NCBI GenBank assembly: GCA_903836515.1
Contig: CAILQW010000040.1
Span: 1-34,206, forward strand
Direction: 5' to 3'
Origin: Candidatus Omnitrophota bacterium
GTDB taxonomy: Bacteria; Omnitrophota; Gorgyraeia; Zapsychrales; Fredricksoniimonadaceae
DNA length: 34,206 nucleotides
Under the pieces are notes generated by a model that did not search any database, was not told where the DNA came from, and saw nothing but the letters and a program-made list of their open reading frames with translations. The position numbers and the translations under genes were made by a program. Positions 14,450 to 23,514 of the stretch are shown here, one piece after another. Positions within the stretch are counted from its first letter, which is position 1; each line of letters opens with the position of its first letter.

Positions 14450-15942
14450 TCCCCACCTCCCGGCAGTGCCGCTTCTTCATCCGCCAGCGTCTGTGAGAGC
14501 GAAACACTGCGGGCTGTCAAGAACACGACAAACTCTTCCTTACGGACGAGGCCGTTCATGCGGAACGCAAAGCCGACCAAAGGCAAATCGCCCAAGAGAG
14601 GGATCTTGTGGGCGGCAGATACCCGCGCCGAAGTCATAATGCCGCCGATAACAGCGGTATAGCCCTCATGCGCGCTGAGCGTATGAAAATGTTCGGAAGA
14701 AGCGGCCGCTTTCCCCGCCGCACGAAGATTGTCCGGAGTCACCATCATCACAATATCCCCGGTCACATCAAAAGACGGCCTGACCCGGAATTCCATGGCC
14801 ACGCCTTCGAGCGGCCGCGGATCTTCTTTCTTCACGGAACCATCGGCGTCGACGGCCGGAGCCACAGACATCACCAGCAGAGGATCATCCAGCCTGAGCA
14901 CACAGGAAACCTGGTCATCGCCGCTTACCGTGACGGTGGATAACGGATATTCCTGAACCAGGCCCACTGTATCCAGCGCCTCGATGAGTGTTGGGAAATC
15001 GTCATTGGAGATCATTCCGAAACTCAGGGCGCGCCCGTTATCCCCCTCGGCGAGAAAATCGTATCCGGACGGAAGGCGCATGCGCTGGTAATCCTCGACG
15101 ATCCCCGACCAGTCGACACCGCCGGGGTGTGCGTCGTCAAGCACGACATGCACCAGCTTGGCCTCAATGACCATAACCCGTCCGCGCACATCGGCCGCTT
15201 GCACGGCTTGGCGCACCCTGGCGACGCGCGCCAGCGTATCGGTGACTTTCAACGTATTCGCCTGGGTGTCGGCCTCCACGGAACCAATACTGCGGGTCAG
15301 AATACGCCGCACCTCGGCGACCAGGGTTTCAGCCCGGGCATGTTCCAGCGTGATCACCGTTGTTGTCACCGGCACATCGATTTCCGCCAGCAGCGCCTCC
15401 ATGTCCTTGATCTTGGCACGGTCATCCATCATGAAAACGGTCCCCGCATCCTCATTGGCAGAAACCTTGCCATGCACGCTTTTCATCTCCTCCAGAATCC
15501 TGACAGCATCGCGAGGCAGCATGACATGGAGCTTAACGAGCCTGGAAACCTGGTCCTGGCCAAAGACGTAACCATACCGCAACTTGAATTCCTCTGCCGT
15601 CATGACACGGATGATCCCGCCCTCTTCCACACAGGCAAACCCGCTGGACTCAAGGACAATGCGCAGCGCCTCGCGCGCGTCCACGCGTTTAAGGAAAATC
15701 GAGATTTTACCCTTAACATTCTGTCCGGTAATAATATTCAGACCGCTTTTTTGAGCAATAATCTCGATCGCCTGGGCAATATCGGTCTCCTTGAGGGACA
15801 ACTCATCGATCAGGGGACTGGCGGGTGCCAGCGATGCCGCGCCCGCTGTAGGCGGCGGGATATAACGTTCCTGCTCAGCCCACACCCGAGAGCCAGGAAA
15901 CGTTAATATATAGATAAATATAAGATAACAGAATATTTTCAT
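14446..15942 (-). CDS. Secretin-family outer-membrane protein (PilQ/GspD-like)
   Basis: 498 aa. A signal peptide (about 1-22) precedes an STN/N0-type domain (about 50-115: ETDIAQAIEIIAQKSGLNIITG), then N1-type segments with VITLEHARAETLVAEVRRIL (about 195-250). The secretin domain (about 300-480) ends in the signature VIGGIMTSARVSAAHKIPLLGDLPLVGFAFR. Secretins are multimeric gated channels of type II/III secretion, type IV pili or phage export. No pilus or secretion ATPase genes flank it, and the cargo is unknown. It is short for PilQ (no AMIN domains) and for GspD (fewer N-domains). It heads a run of nine genes. A good promoter lies so close that the leader is only about eight bases and no Shine-Dalgarno site is seen. 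Confidence 0.8.
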   Translation of the reverse strand: MKIFCYLIFIYILTFPGSRVWAEQERYIPPPTAGAASLAPASPLIDELSLKETDIAQAIEIIAQKSGLNIITGQNVKGKISIFLKRVDAREALRIVLESSGFACVEEGGIIRVMTAEEFKLRYGYVFGQDQVSRLVKLHVMLPRDAVRILEEMKSVHGKVSANEDAGTVFMMDDRAKIKDMEALLAEIDVPVTTTVITLEHARAETLVAEVRRILTRSIGSVEADTQANTLKVTDTLARVARVRQAVQAADVRGRVMVIEAKLVHVVLDDAHPGGVDWSGIVEDYQRMRLPSGYDFLAEGDNGRALSFGMISNDDFPTLIEALDTVGLVQEYPLSTVTVSGDDQVSCVLRLDDPLLVMSVAPAVDADGSVKKEDPRPLEGVAMEFRVRPSFDVTGDIVMMVTPDNLRAAGKAAASSEHFHTLSAHEGYTAVIGGIMTSARVSAAHKIPLLGDLPLVGFAFRMNGLVRKEEFVVFLTARSVSLSQTLADEEAALPGGGE

Positions 15943-15956
15943 AAGAAATTATCGTT

Positions 15957-15985
15957 ATTGTCATGGAATTTAACAGGACTGTCAA
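15957..15985 (-). promoter_or_regulatory. Promoter of the secretin-to-rdgB gene run
   Basis: On the minus strand a consensus -35 TTGACA and GACAAT (4 of 6 in -10) are exactly 17 bases apart. The predicted start is about eight bases before the ATG at 15942, which would give a very short leader lacking a ribosome site. Every downstream gene to rdgB overlaps or lies within 16 bases of its neighbour, so this may drive all nine. Confidence 0.55.
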
Positions 15986-16005
15986 TGCTTAAACCCGGAT
16001 TCTAG

Positions 16006-16040
16006 CCAACCGGCTCAGACCCGCGCTCTGCGCAGGTTGG
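16006..16040 (-). other. Nested inverted repeat after mutL
   Basis: An outer CCAACC/GGTTGG stem encloses an inner GCGC-AGA-GCGC hairpin, beginning at the base next to the mutL stop codon. No U-tract follows on the minus strand, so it is not a textbook intrinsic terminator. It may protect the mRNA 3' end or assist factor-dependent termination before the secretin promoter. Confidence 0.4.
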
Positions 16041-17801
16041 TCAAGTTCTCATGAACTGCCGGTCCAGGAAACTTGAACGCAGTTCGACAAAGACGGGGCG
16101 ACCGTGCGGACAGGTAAAAGGATTCTCACAGGCCATGAGGGCTGTCAACTGATGCACCGCCTCCTCATCCTTCATCCGGTCGCCCGCCATAACAGATGCC
16201 CGGCAGGCGCGGCGTGCCAGAGCATCATGATCCACACCGGCAAGGTGTTCATCCGCCAGGAGCGCACGCACCGCATCGCCGGGACGGGCCAACAACACGG
16301 GAGATGTGTGCAGGGCCATGGCGTCCTGACCGATCGCGGTAGCCTCGAAGCCGAACGCATGCAGCAATGCCCCGGCTTGCTCGAAAGCCATCTGCTCCTG
16401 GGGTGTCAGTTTAAGCACCAGCGGTATCAATAAGCGCTGAACCTCCACCTTGCCCGCCGTAACCTGGGCGCGAAACTTTTCATAGAGGATCCGTTCCTGG
16501 GCAGCGTGCTGATCAATGACAAACAAGGACTCTCCGTCCTCAAAAAGATGATATGTCCGTGCAAACGTGCCAATAAATCGCGCGCGCAAAAACCGGTCTT
16601 TCAGGCTCTCCTCGCGCTCCTGAGTATAACGGGCCGCGAATTGAGGGAACGTATCCTGAACGGGCACACGAGGCTCCGCCACAACATCCCGGTGCGCCAT
16701 AGCGGCAGCCGGGATATCCTGGTCCGGAAAAGAAAATACAGGCTCGGCACGCACGGCCCCGCCATAAGGATCACCGGACAAAGAAGCCCCCCCCATTTCC
16801 CTGGCTCCGCCGCGGCTCATCAACAGGTGTTCAGCCTGGGCACGCAGCAAGGCGCCAAGACGCGCCTCCTGACGGATACGCACCTCGCGCTTGGCCGGAT
16901 GAATATTGACATCCACCTCCTCGGGAGGGAGTTCAAGAAAAACGGCGAATGCAGGGTGTACGCCATCAGGCATGAGCATGCGGTACACATCATTGACATG
17001 AAAAAAAATCGAACGGCTTTGCACGGGGCGGCCATTGACAAAAAGAAACTGAAGATCCCGTCGCGGGCGCTGGATATTGATATCCCCCAGCACCAGCCGG
17101 ACAAAAACCCCCTCCGAAGATCCCGCCCGATCACCCGCGATCAAATGGCGCGCCTCCAGGTTCAACGCCGCCGCAAAACGATCAACAACAGCTGCGGGAG
17201 CAAGATCCAAAAGCGTTCGGCCATTGTGCGTAAGCATAAAATGACCCGAGGGATACAACAGCGTATACGGCAAAAGAACGTGCAAAACCTGTTCCATTTC
17301 CGCAGGATCGCTTTTCAAAAATTTTTTACGCGCAGGGGTATTGAAGAAAAGTTCTTTGACGCGCAGCTCCGTTCCCTGCGCAGGCATGGCCGCAGGGCGT
17401 GCGGCTTCCTTGATCCCGCCTTTCACATCGAGCTCCCAGGCTTCGTCCGCGCCGGCACAGCGGCTTTTGATGCTGACCTCACCCACCGCCCCGATAGAAT
17501 AAAGCGCCTCACCGCGGAATCCCAGGGACAGGACCTTCTCCAGGTCATCCGCTGTCGCAATCTTGCTGGTGGCATGCCGCTGGAAAAGAACCGCAAGATC
17601 TTCACGCGCAATCCCCCGGCCGTTATCCTTGACATGAATAAGAGTTTTCCCCCCGTCCTTCAGGTGAACCTCCAGACGTGACGCACCGGCGTCCAGCGCA
17701 TTTTCAATGAGCTCTTTGACAACGGAGGCAGGCCGCTCCACCACTTCGCCAGCCGCAATACGCGCGATCATCTCCGAAGAAAGGACATGGACTATCGGCA
17801 T
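16041..17801 (-). CDS. mutL: DNA mismatch repair protein MutL with endonuclease motif
   Basis: 586 aa from the ATG at 17801, which has GGAG seven bases upstream; the track start 12 codons earlier has no such support. The N-terminal GHKL ATPase has the motifs ELIENALDAGA (about 30-40), DNGRGI and GFRGEALYSIGAV. The C-terminal part carries DQHAAQERILYEKF (about 429), the metal-binding endonuclease motif, and CPHGRP near the end. This is therefore the nicking type of MutL found in bacteria that lack MutH, not the E. coli type. It couples mismatch recognition by MutS to strand incision. It starts 28 bases after mutS on the same strand, so the two form an operon. A proline-free, charged linker of about 330-400 separates the domains, as usual. 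Confidence 0.96.
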   Translation of the reverse strand: MPIVHVLSSEMIARIAAGEVVERPASVVKELIENALDAGASRLEVHLKDGGKTLIHVKDNGRGIAREDLAVLFQRHATSKIATADDLEKVLSLGFRGEALYSIGAVGEVSIKSRCAGADEAWELDVKGGIKEAARPAAMPAQGTELRVKELFFNTPARKKFLKSDPAEMEQVLHVLLPYTLLYPSGHFMLTHNGRTLLDLAPAAVVDRFAAALNLEARHLIAGDRAGSSEGVFVRLVLGDINIQRPRRDLQFLFVNGRPVQSRSIFFHVNDVYRMLMPDGVHPAFAVFLELPPEEVDVNIHPAKREVRIRQEARLGALLRAQAEHLLMSRGGAREMGGASLSGDPYGGAVRAEPVFSFPDQDIPAAAMAHRDVVAEPRVPVQDTFPQFAARYTQEREESLKDRFLRARFIGTFARTYHLFEDGESLFVIDQHAAQERILYEKFRAQVTAGKVEVQRLLIPLVLKLTPQEQMAFEQAGALLHAFGFEATAIGQDAMALHTSPVLLARPGDAVRALLADEHLAGVDHDALARRACRASVMAGDRMKDEEAVHQLTALMACENPFTCPHGRPVFVELRSSFLDRQFMRT

Positions 17802-17829
17802 TGAATGACTCCCGGGTATATGAAAAAAA

Positions 17830-20370
17830 TCAGGCAATAAGTTTCTTTAGTTCATTCAGTTTCGCCAGCGCTTCAAGCGGTGTGATCGCATTGACGTCAA
17901 TCCCGTCGAACTGCCGGACCAGGGCTTCCCAGCGGGGATCCGTATCCCTGACGTTTGAAAAAAGATCAGGCCCCGCACCACCTGACTGTCCGGCCTTTAA
18001 ACGGTCCCTCAGATCTCCGTCGCGTTCCAGGCCGGCCAGGATCTTTTTCGCACGATTGACCACCGCCGCCGGCATGCCGGCGAGTTTTGCAACATAAATC
18101 CCGTAACTGTCATCCGTCCCGCCAGGAATGATCTTGTGCAAAAAGATCACCTTGTCCTCCCACTCACGTACCGCAACATTATAATTTTTTACGCCGCGGT
18201 ACTGATCAGCCAGCAGGGTCAATTCATGAAAATGCGTCGCAAACAGAGTGCGCACCTTGCGCTCCGCCAGAAATTCCGCCAGGGCCCATCCCAAAGCCAG
18301 CCCATCATACGTCGATGTGCCGCGCCCTACCTCATCGAGAATCACAAGGCTCTGGGGTGTCAGATTGTTCAAGATATCCGCAGCCTCCGTCATCTCAACC
18401 ATGAACGTGCTTTGCCCGCGGGCGATCTCGTCATGCGCCCCGATCCGGGTGAATATCTTGTCAACCACACCCATCGAAGCCGATGACGCGGGAATAAAAC
18501 TTCCCGTCTGGGCCAGCACGACCAAAATGGCGTTCTGACGGATATACGTCGATTTCCCGGCCATGTTCGGCCCGGTCAGGATCACCAGATGTTCATCGCA
18601 GCGGTCCAGACGAGTGTCATTGGGAATAAAATCTGCCCCGCAGACAGCTTCCACCACCGGGTGGCGGCCATCGGCGATAAAAAGCTCATCCCCATCGTTG
18701 ATCTGCGGACGAACATACCCCTTGCGGGAGGCGAGCAGGCTCAGGCTGTAAAAAACATCCAGCATGGCCAGCTCCCGGCAGTAGCGGTGCAAGGCCGCGG
18801 ACTGGGCCAGAACAAGGGCGGCGAGATCCTTCATGATCCCGGCCTCAAGGCGCAAGACTTGTTCTTCTGCCGAAAGCACGCGCTGTTCAAATTCTTTCAG
18901 TTCCGGCGTAATGAACCGTTCGCCGTTGACCAGCGTCTGTTTCCGCTGATAATCCGCAGGCACGGCCTTGATATGCACATTGGTGATCTCGATATAATAT
19001 CCAAAGATCTTGTTGAACCCCACCTTGAGAGAATTGATTCCTGTGCGGCGGACCTCCTCAGCCTGGTAGGCGGACACCCACTCCCGTCCGCCATCCTGAA
19101 GATCTTTGAGACTGTCGAGTTGCGCGTCATACCCCCTGGCAATGACCTTCCCCTCGTTGCGCGCCAAAGGCATCTGCGGGTTAATGGCGCGTTCAAGGGT
19201 ATCGCGCAAGGCAGGGATATCGCTCAAGGCAAAAAACACGCTCTGCCCGGCTACGGGTGCCAGCGCAGCACTCAATTCCGGCCCGCGGCATAACGCCTGA
19301 CGGACGACCAGGAGGTCCTTAGGCGCAGAACAGCCGCAGCTGATCCGCGAAAGGCTCTTCTCGACGTCGGGAATATTTTTTAACAATTTTGTCCCCAACT
19401 CGGCACAAAGCCCCGGATTCTCCTTGAACAGCGCCACCGCATCCTGACGCGCACGGATCTTGTTGATATCTTTCAATGGATGATACAGCCAGAAACGCAT
19501 GGCCCTGCGCCCCATGGGGGTCAGGGTCCGATCGACGTTTTTCAACAAAGATTCCAGCTCGAGCCCATGATGCGCCGCCGGCGAAATGAACACATATTCT
19601 CCATCGTCATAAAGCGCCACACGGTCAATATGCGCCAGGGGAACCTTGTTCATCTCGCGCAAATATTCGATGAGGGCCCCGCTGGCGGCCTGCGCCAGAG
19701 GAAGGTCCTCGATCCCGAACCCGCGCAGGGAGTTCGTCCCGAAATGACCGCACAAAATCTCATACGCCCGCTCCCGCGCAAAAGACCAGTCACGGAAGGG
19801 CGTCATGGCCGTATTCTTCAAACGCAGCAGAGGATGAGCAAAAATGTCCGGGACCCGCTCCTGGGGAAAAACACATTCGTTCAGCTGGAGCTTGGCAAGC
19901 GCCTCAACCGCGCGTGAGGCCGTAAACTGATTGACGTGGATCGCCCCTGTGGCGGTGTCCGTGAAAGCCAGGCCATACTGCTTGCCGTCCCCGCAAATCG
20001 CGGCAATGTGCCGCGCATCCGTGGCATCGTCAAGATACGTGCCGGCCGTGATGATGCGGACCACCTCGCGCCGGACAAGCCCCTTGGCCAGGGCGGGATC
20101 CTCAACCTGTTCGCAAATCGCGACTTTCTTTCCCGCTTTGATGAGGCGGGAAATATAATTATCGGCAGAATGAAACGGGATGCCGCACATGGGCACCCGC
20201 CTTTCGCCTGTGCCGCGCGATGTCAGGACAAGATCCAGTATCCCGGAAGCTTCCTGCGCATCCTCATGGAACATTTCGTAAAAATCTCCAAGACGGAAAA
20301 AAAGAATGCAGTCCTTGTGGCGGGCTTTGATCTCGAAATACTGTTTTTGCATCGGCGTGGCGTTATCCAT
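17830..20370 (-). CDS. mutS: DNA mismatch repair protein MutS
   Basis: 846 aa, full length. The mismatch-reading FYE motif lies near residues 30-32 (FRLGDFYEMF), with connector, lever and clamp regions after it. The ATPase has the Walker A GPNMAGKSTYIRQ near residue 600 and the Walker B/D-loop DEVGRGTSTYDGLALGWA near 675-690, followed by FATHFHEL. The C-terminal helix-turn-helix dimer region is present (ITPLEALAKLNELKKLI). No Shine-Dalgarno is seen before the ATG, and a TATAAC eight bases upstream raises the possibility of a leaderless or very short-leader transcript. The gene diverges from the coiled-coil operon across 148 bp, and mutL follows directly. Confidence 0.97.
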   Translation of the reverse strand: MDNATPMQKQYFEIKARHKDCILFFRLGDFYEMFHEDAQEASGILDLVLTSRGTGERRVPMCGIPFHSADNYISRLIKAGKKVAICEQVEDPALAKGLVRREVVRIITAGTYLDDATDARHIAAICGDGKQYGLAFTDTATGAIHVNQFTASRAVEALAKLQLNECVFPQERVPDIFAHPLLRLKNTAMTPFRDWSFARERAYEILCGHFGTNSLRGFGIEDLPLAQAASGALIEYLREMNKVPLAHIDRVALYDDGEYVFISPAAHHGLELESLLKNVDRTLTPMGRRAMRFWLYHPLKDINKIRARQDAVALFKENPGLCAELGTKLLKNIPDVEKSLSRISCGCSAPKDLLVVRQALCRGPELSAALAPVAGQSVFFALSDIPALRDTLERAINPQMPLARNEGKVIARGYDAQLDSLKDLQDGGREWVSAYQAEEVRRTGINSLKVGFNKIFGYYIEITNVHIKAVPADYQRKQTLVNGERFITPELKEFEQRVLSAEEQVLRLEAGIMKDLAALVLAQSAALHRYCRELAMLDVFYSLSLLASRKGYVRPQINDGDELFIADGRHPVVEAVCGADFIPNDTRLDRCDEHLVILTGPNMAGKSTYIRQNAILVVLAQTGSFIPASSASMGVVDKIFTRIGAHDEIARGQSTFMVEMTEAADILNNLTPQSLVILDEVGRGTSTYDGLALGWALAEFLAERKVRTLFATHFHELTLLADQYRGVKNYNVAVREWEDKVIFLHKIIPGGTDDSYGIYVAKLAGMPAAVVNRAKKILAGLERDGDLRDRLKAGQSGGAGPDLFSNVRDTDPRWEALVRQFDGIDVNAITPLEALAKLNELKKLIA

Positions 20371-20469
20371 AGGGAATTGTTATAACATAAAAAGCCGAAC
20401 CGGAAAACCGATATCCATTTCCTGCCCCGAGGTTCCCCTTGCCAAAAAAACATCTTTTTCAACCCGGAC

Positions 20470-20499
20470 TTGTATTCTTATGTAAGAATGTATTAAAAT
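20470..20499 (+). promoter_or_regulatory. Promoter of the coiled-coil operon with a central palindrome
   Basis: TTGTAT and TAAAAT are 18 bases apart. The perfect inverted repeat ATTCTTA-TG-TAAGAAT (20474-20489) overlaps the last bases of the -35 and fills most of the spacer, the position of a classical repressor operator or of a MerR-type activator site. The predicted start is close to 20506, so a 12-base leader would precede the ATG at 20519. Confidence 0.5.
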
Positions 20500-20518
20500 T
20501 ATTCCCATGCGAGACGAT

Positions 20519-21541
20519 ATGAAGAAATCCTTATCACTTTGTTTCCTTGCCTGCCTGCTCCTGACAGCCGTGGCAGCACCTGTTTCATTCGCCGAAAAAT
20601 CTACGACGCCATCTACGGCCAAGAATCCAAAGGTTGCCGCGCCGGCAGCTGTGACCAAGCCTGCCAAATTCCAGTTGAGCATCGTGGAATTGACGAATGC
20701 GGAAAACTACCGTTATGGACGCGAGATGTTCTTGAGCGGCAACTATCCCGAGGCCGTAAAAGCGTTTGAGGAAATCCTTCGCCTGGACTGTCACAACAAG
20801 GTGGCGCAGTACCATCTTCTTAAAATAGCCGTTCAAAACCCTGACTTCGCTTACCTGAAAGATGAACTTAAAAATCTTCCTTGCGGCACCTACGACTTCA
20901 CCAAAGAAGATTTTCTCCCCGCCTCCCTTTATTACGAAAAAGATACCGACATCCTCCTGGAACAGATCATTTCCTACCAGAAACGCCAGCGCATGAACGA
21001 AGAAGAGCTGAAGGCCAAGGCGGAAAAATACAGCGGCATGGTCACGGATCTGGAAACCAGAACAGCCGGGCTCATGCAGACAACCCCAGACAAGGAACCA
21101 GCTGAAAAAACAACAGCCCGTATCGCCGATGAGCGCAGGGCCGCCTACAAACTGGACAAACAGATCGCCTACCTCAAGAGTGAACTCGCCCTGGAAAGAC
21201 TGGAACGCCAGAAAAAACTTCAGGATATGCGCACACGTCTGGCCGCGGCCGAAAGCCGCTTGAGCGAAAACGAAGATGCCCCCGCAGCGCCCGCTGCCCC
21301 GCCGTCATATTCTCCCAAAGCCGTGTCCCTCATGGAAGCCATTGCACAGGCCAGGACCCAGCTTGAAGGCAAGGAAAAAACCGCCGCCGACAAAGACAAG
21401 GAACTCGCGGCGCTGCAGGAGCGCTTCGACGATATCCAGCGCAGGCTCAAGATCATCCAGGACGAGCTCGTGCGGAAAACAGCGCAAATGCAGTCACTGG
21501 AAACCAACCTTCAGGATATGCAGGACCACGCCAATCCATGA
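20519..21541 (+). CDS. Exported TPR/coiled-coil protein, unknown function
   Basis: 340 aa from the ATG at 20519 (MKKSLSL), which gives a clean signal peptide ending near SFAE; the track ATG four codons earlier is possible but would be leaderless. Residues about 55-110 of the product look like a TPR-type helix pair (NYRYGREMFLSGNYPEAVKAFEEILRLD). From about 160 to 335 the protein is a long coiled coil with heptad-like E/K/L/A runs, interrupted near 250 by an Ala/Pro linker. It should be periplasmic. Its stop overlaps the start of the next gene as ATGA. The next protein shares the same plan, so the pair may be an old duplication and may interact. I do not recognise a named family. Confidence 0.65.
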   Translation: MKKSLSLCFLACLLLTAVAAPVSFAEKSTTPSTAKNPKVAAPAAVTKPAKFQLSIVELTNAENYRYGREMFLSGNYPEAVKAFEEILRLDCHNKVAQYHLLKIAVQNPDFAYLKDELKNLPCGTYDFTKEDFLPASLYYEKDTDILLEQIISYQKRQRMNEEELKAKAEKYSGMVTDLETRTAGLMQTTPDKEPAEKTTARIADERRAAYKLDKQIAYLKSELALERLERQKKLQDMRTRLAAAESRLSENEDAPAAPAAPPSYSPKAVSLMEAIAQARTQLEGKEKTAADKDKELAALQERFDDIQRRLKIIQDELVRKTAQMQSLETNLQDMQDHANP

Positions 21542-23514
21542 AAAATAAATTCCTGGCTCCTGTTTTATGTTGCCTCGTAACCCTGCTGGGCACACTGCCT
21601 GTTTCCGCGCAGGCTTATCGGTCGCGCCTTCATTTCCTGGAAGAATTTGCGATTCATCAGTATGAAACAGGTGAAAAGACCCGCGCAGCCAAGGAATTCC
21701 TGCGGCTCCTGCGCCTTGACCCTGACAACGCCATCGCCCGAACATATCTTGATAAAATCACCAAAGACCCACTTAATACCGTCCAGGACAAAGCGCAAAT
21801 AGACCAGCTGGTCACTGACATCAGCCAGGCCCAGCACGCACTTGACAGCTACCAAAAAGATCAAAAAGATCTCGAAAAAATGATCCGTGACCTTATTACG
21901 GAAAATGACGCGCTCTACGCATCTCTCTCCAAACGATCACGCGAAGTCCTGGAAATGCGTGAAAAATTCTACGGTATTCCTTACGGCTACACATACCGCG
22001 ACGTGATGAACAATCTCCCTGTGGACCGCGTTCCCCAGCACTTGCATTCAGCCGAAGATATCCTGCCTGATCCGCAACCCACAGACGGCTTTGAAACCGC
22101 GCGGCCCCTCAAACGAGCCGCCAGCACAACCATTCCAGAGAACTATCAAGAACAATCAGATCAACAAAATCCCGCCCCGGAATATGCCGCGCGTCCTAAC
22201 ACAACGCCAACCACATCAGCCGCGACAACCGTACAGGATCTTGCGCCTGATCAAGAAAAAAACAGGGCCGAAATCAACCGGCTTCTGGCCGACATCGCCG
22301 CGCTCCAGCAGCAAAAAAATGTCGTCCACATCCAGGCGCCGGCACCCTCACATGTGCCGCAAGAACCGGCAGGAACCCTCCAGGCCAAAAGGGACCTGTT
22401 ACTCCAAAAGACCCAAACACTGGCTGAAAAACAACAAAGCCTCGCCGCACTCAGGCAGGAACTCCTGTCCATGAACAGCGGGCTGAAAGGCGCCAACAAC
22501 CGCTACATCGACGCACTCCGCCTGATTGACGACTACTACCGCGACATCAAGAATGAAATTTCCGATAAACACTACGTCGAGCAGAAAATATTCGCTGAAC
22601 TGATGAACGACTATGCCGCCAAAATCAAGGAAGCCCAGTTGATCCGCTACGCCGTCTGCCGTCGCGACCACGCCCTCACCGCCTTCAAGGCAAGGCTTGC
22701 GGAAAATAACCGCCGTCTCCTTTCGCTTGATACCGCAATGGCCGTCCGGGACCGCCAATTGGCAGGCTATAAATCTCTCCTGGTCCAGCATAAAAAAGAA
22801 CTTGAACACCAAGCCGCACTCATCCTCCTCCAGCAAGGGCGTCTCAGCCTGACGGATAAAAAACTCACCGGGGTCACGGCCCAGGTTACCACCATTGAAG
22901 AAACCCTTAAACAAAGTGACGTCCAGCTGGACCGGCTCAAAGACAACATCACCCGCACCCGCGACCTCATTGCCCGGCAAAAAGCCGGCCTCGACACCAT
23001 GAACACGGCCAACCAGAAGGCCGCGCTTGACTCATCGCGCGCCGATAAACTTGCATCCATGAACAAAGAACTTGTGTCCCGCCTTGAGACAAACCAGAAA
23101 GCCCTGGAAATAGCCGGCGCCCGCATCGAACACATGGAAGACCGCATCGCCGCTGAAAAAGCCAAGGCTCAGCTGTCCCTGGTGAAAAATCCTCAAAAAA
23201 TCCTGCAGGAAAGGATCGGCGATCTTGAGGGAAAACTTGAACGCAAGATCGCTGAACTGGAGACGGCAAAAACCCGCCTGTACGCACTTACAGCCCTGCG
23301 TGAAATCCCGCAGGAACAGGGAAATAAAAATACGCCCGAAAATCCTGCCGCCGATGAAGCGCTTGCACGTGCCCGGGCCGAAACGGCTGACCTGACCCAA
23401 AAAACAACAAACGCGCTTACGGAGATCAAGCGCCTCAACGATGTCGTCAAAACAAAGGATGCCGAGATCCGCAGCCTGCAGGCCCGCTTAAACGAACTCA
23501 CGCAGAAACCTTGA
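21538..23514 (+). CDS. Exported TPR/long coiled-coil protein, unknown function
   Basis: 658 aa. A signal peptide (about 1-22, ending VSAQA) precedes a TPR-like segment (about 26-75: YETGEKTRAAKEFLRLLRLDPDNAIARTYLDKI), matching the same block in the gene before it. A coiled coil (about 85-145), a Pro/Gln/Thr-rich low-complexity linker (about 175-240), and a very long coiled coil from about 240 to the C-terminus follow. It looks like a fibrous periplasmic spacer or scaffold, but no domain names its job. The reading frame starts within the stop codon of the upstream gene. Its last 27 bases overlap the 3' end of pabB on the opposite strand. Confidence 0.65.
   Translation: MKNKFLAPVLCCLVTLLGTLPVSAQAYRSRLHFLEEFAIHQYETGEKTRAAKEFLRLLRLDPDNAIARTYLDKITKDPLNTVQDKAQIDQLVTDISQAQHALDSYQKDQKDLEKMIRDLITENDALYASLSKRSREVLEMREKFYGIPYGYTYRDVMNNLPVDRVPQHLHSAEDILPDPQPTDGFETARPLKRAASTTIPENYQEQSDQQNPAPEYAARPNTTPTTSAATTVQDLAPDQEKNRAEINRLLADIAALQQQKNVVHIQAPAPSHVPQEPAGTLQAKRDLLLQKTQTLAEKQQSLAALRQELLSMNSGLKGANNRYIDALRLIDDYYRDIKNEISDKHYVEQKIFAELMNDYAAKIKEAQLIRYAVCRRDHALTAFKARLAENNRRLLSLDTAMAVRDRQLAGYKSLLVQHKKELEHQAALILLQQGRLSLTDKKLTGVTAQVTTIEETLKQSDVQLDRLKDNITRTRDLIARQKAGLDTMNTANQKAALDSSRADKLASMNKELVSRLETNQKALEIAGARIEHMEDRIAAEKAKAQLSLVKNPQKILQERIGDLEGKLERKIAELETAKTRLYALTALREIPQEQGNKNTPENPAADEALARARAETADLTQKTTNALTEIKRLNDVVKTKDAEIRSLQARLNELTQKP

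Noticed and set aside
15127-15906. 259-aa plus-strand ORF antisense to the secretin gene
   Set aside because: The opposite strand carries a complete secretin with a signal peptide and a promoter. The antisense product is His/Arg-rich and unlike any protein.
16506-17681. 391-aa plus-strand ORF antisense to mutL
   Set aside because: It lies wholly inside a clear mutL, has no family signature and shows the basic, low-information composition of a shadow frame in GC-rich DNA.
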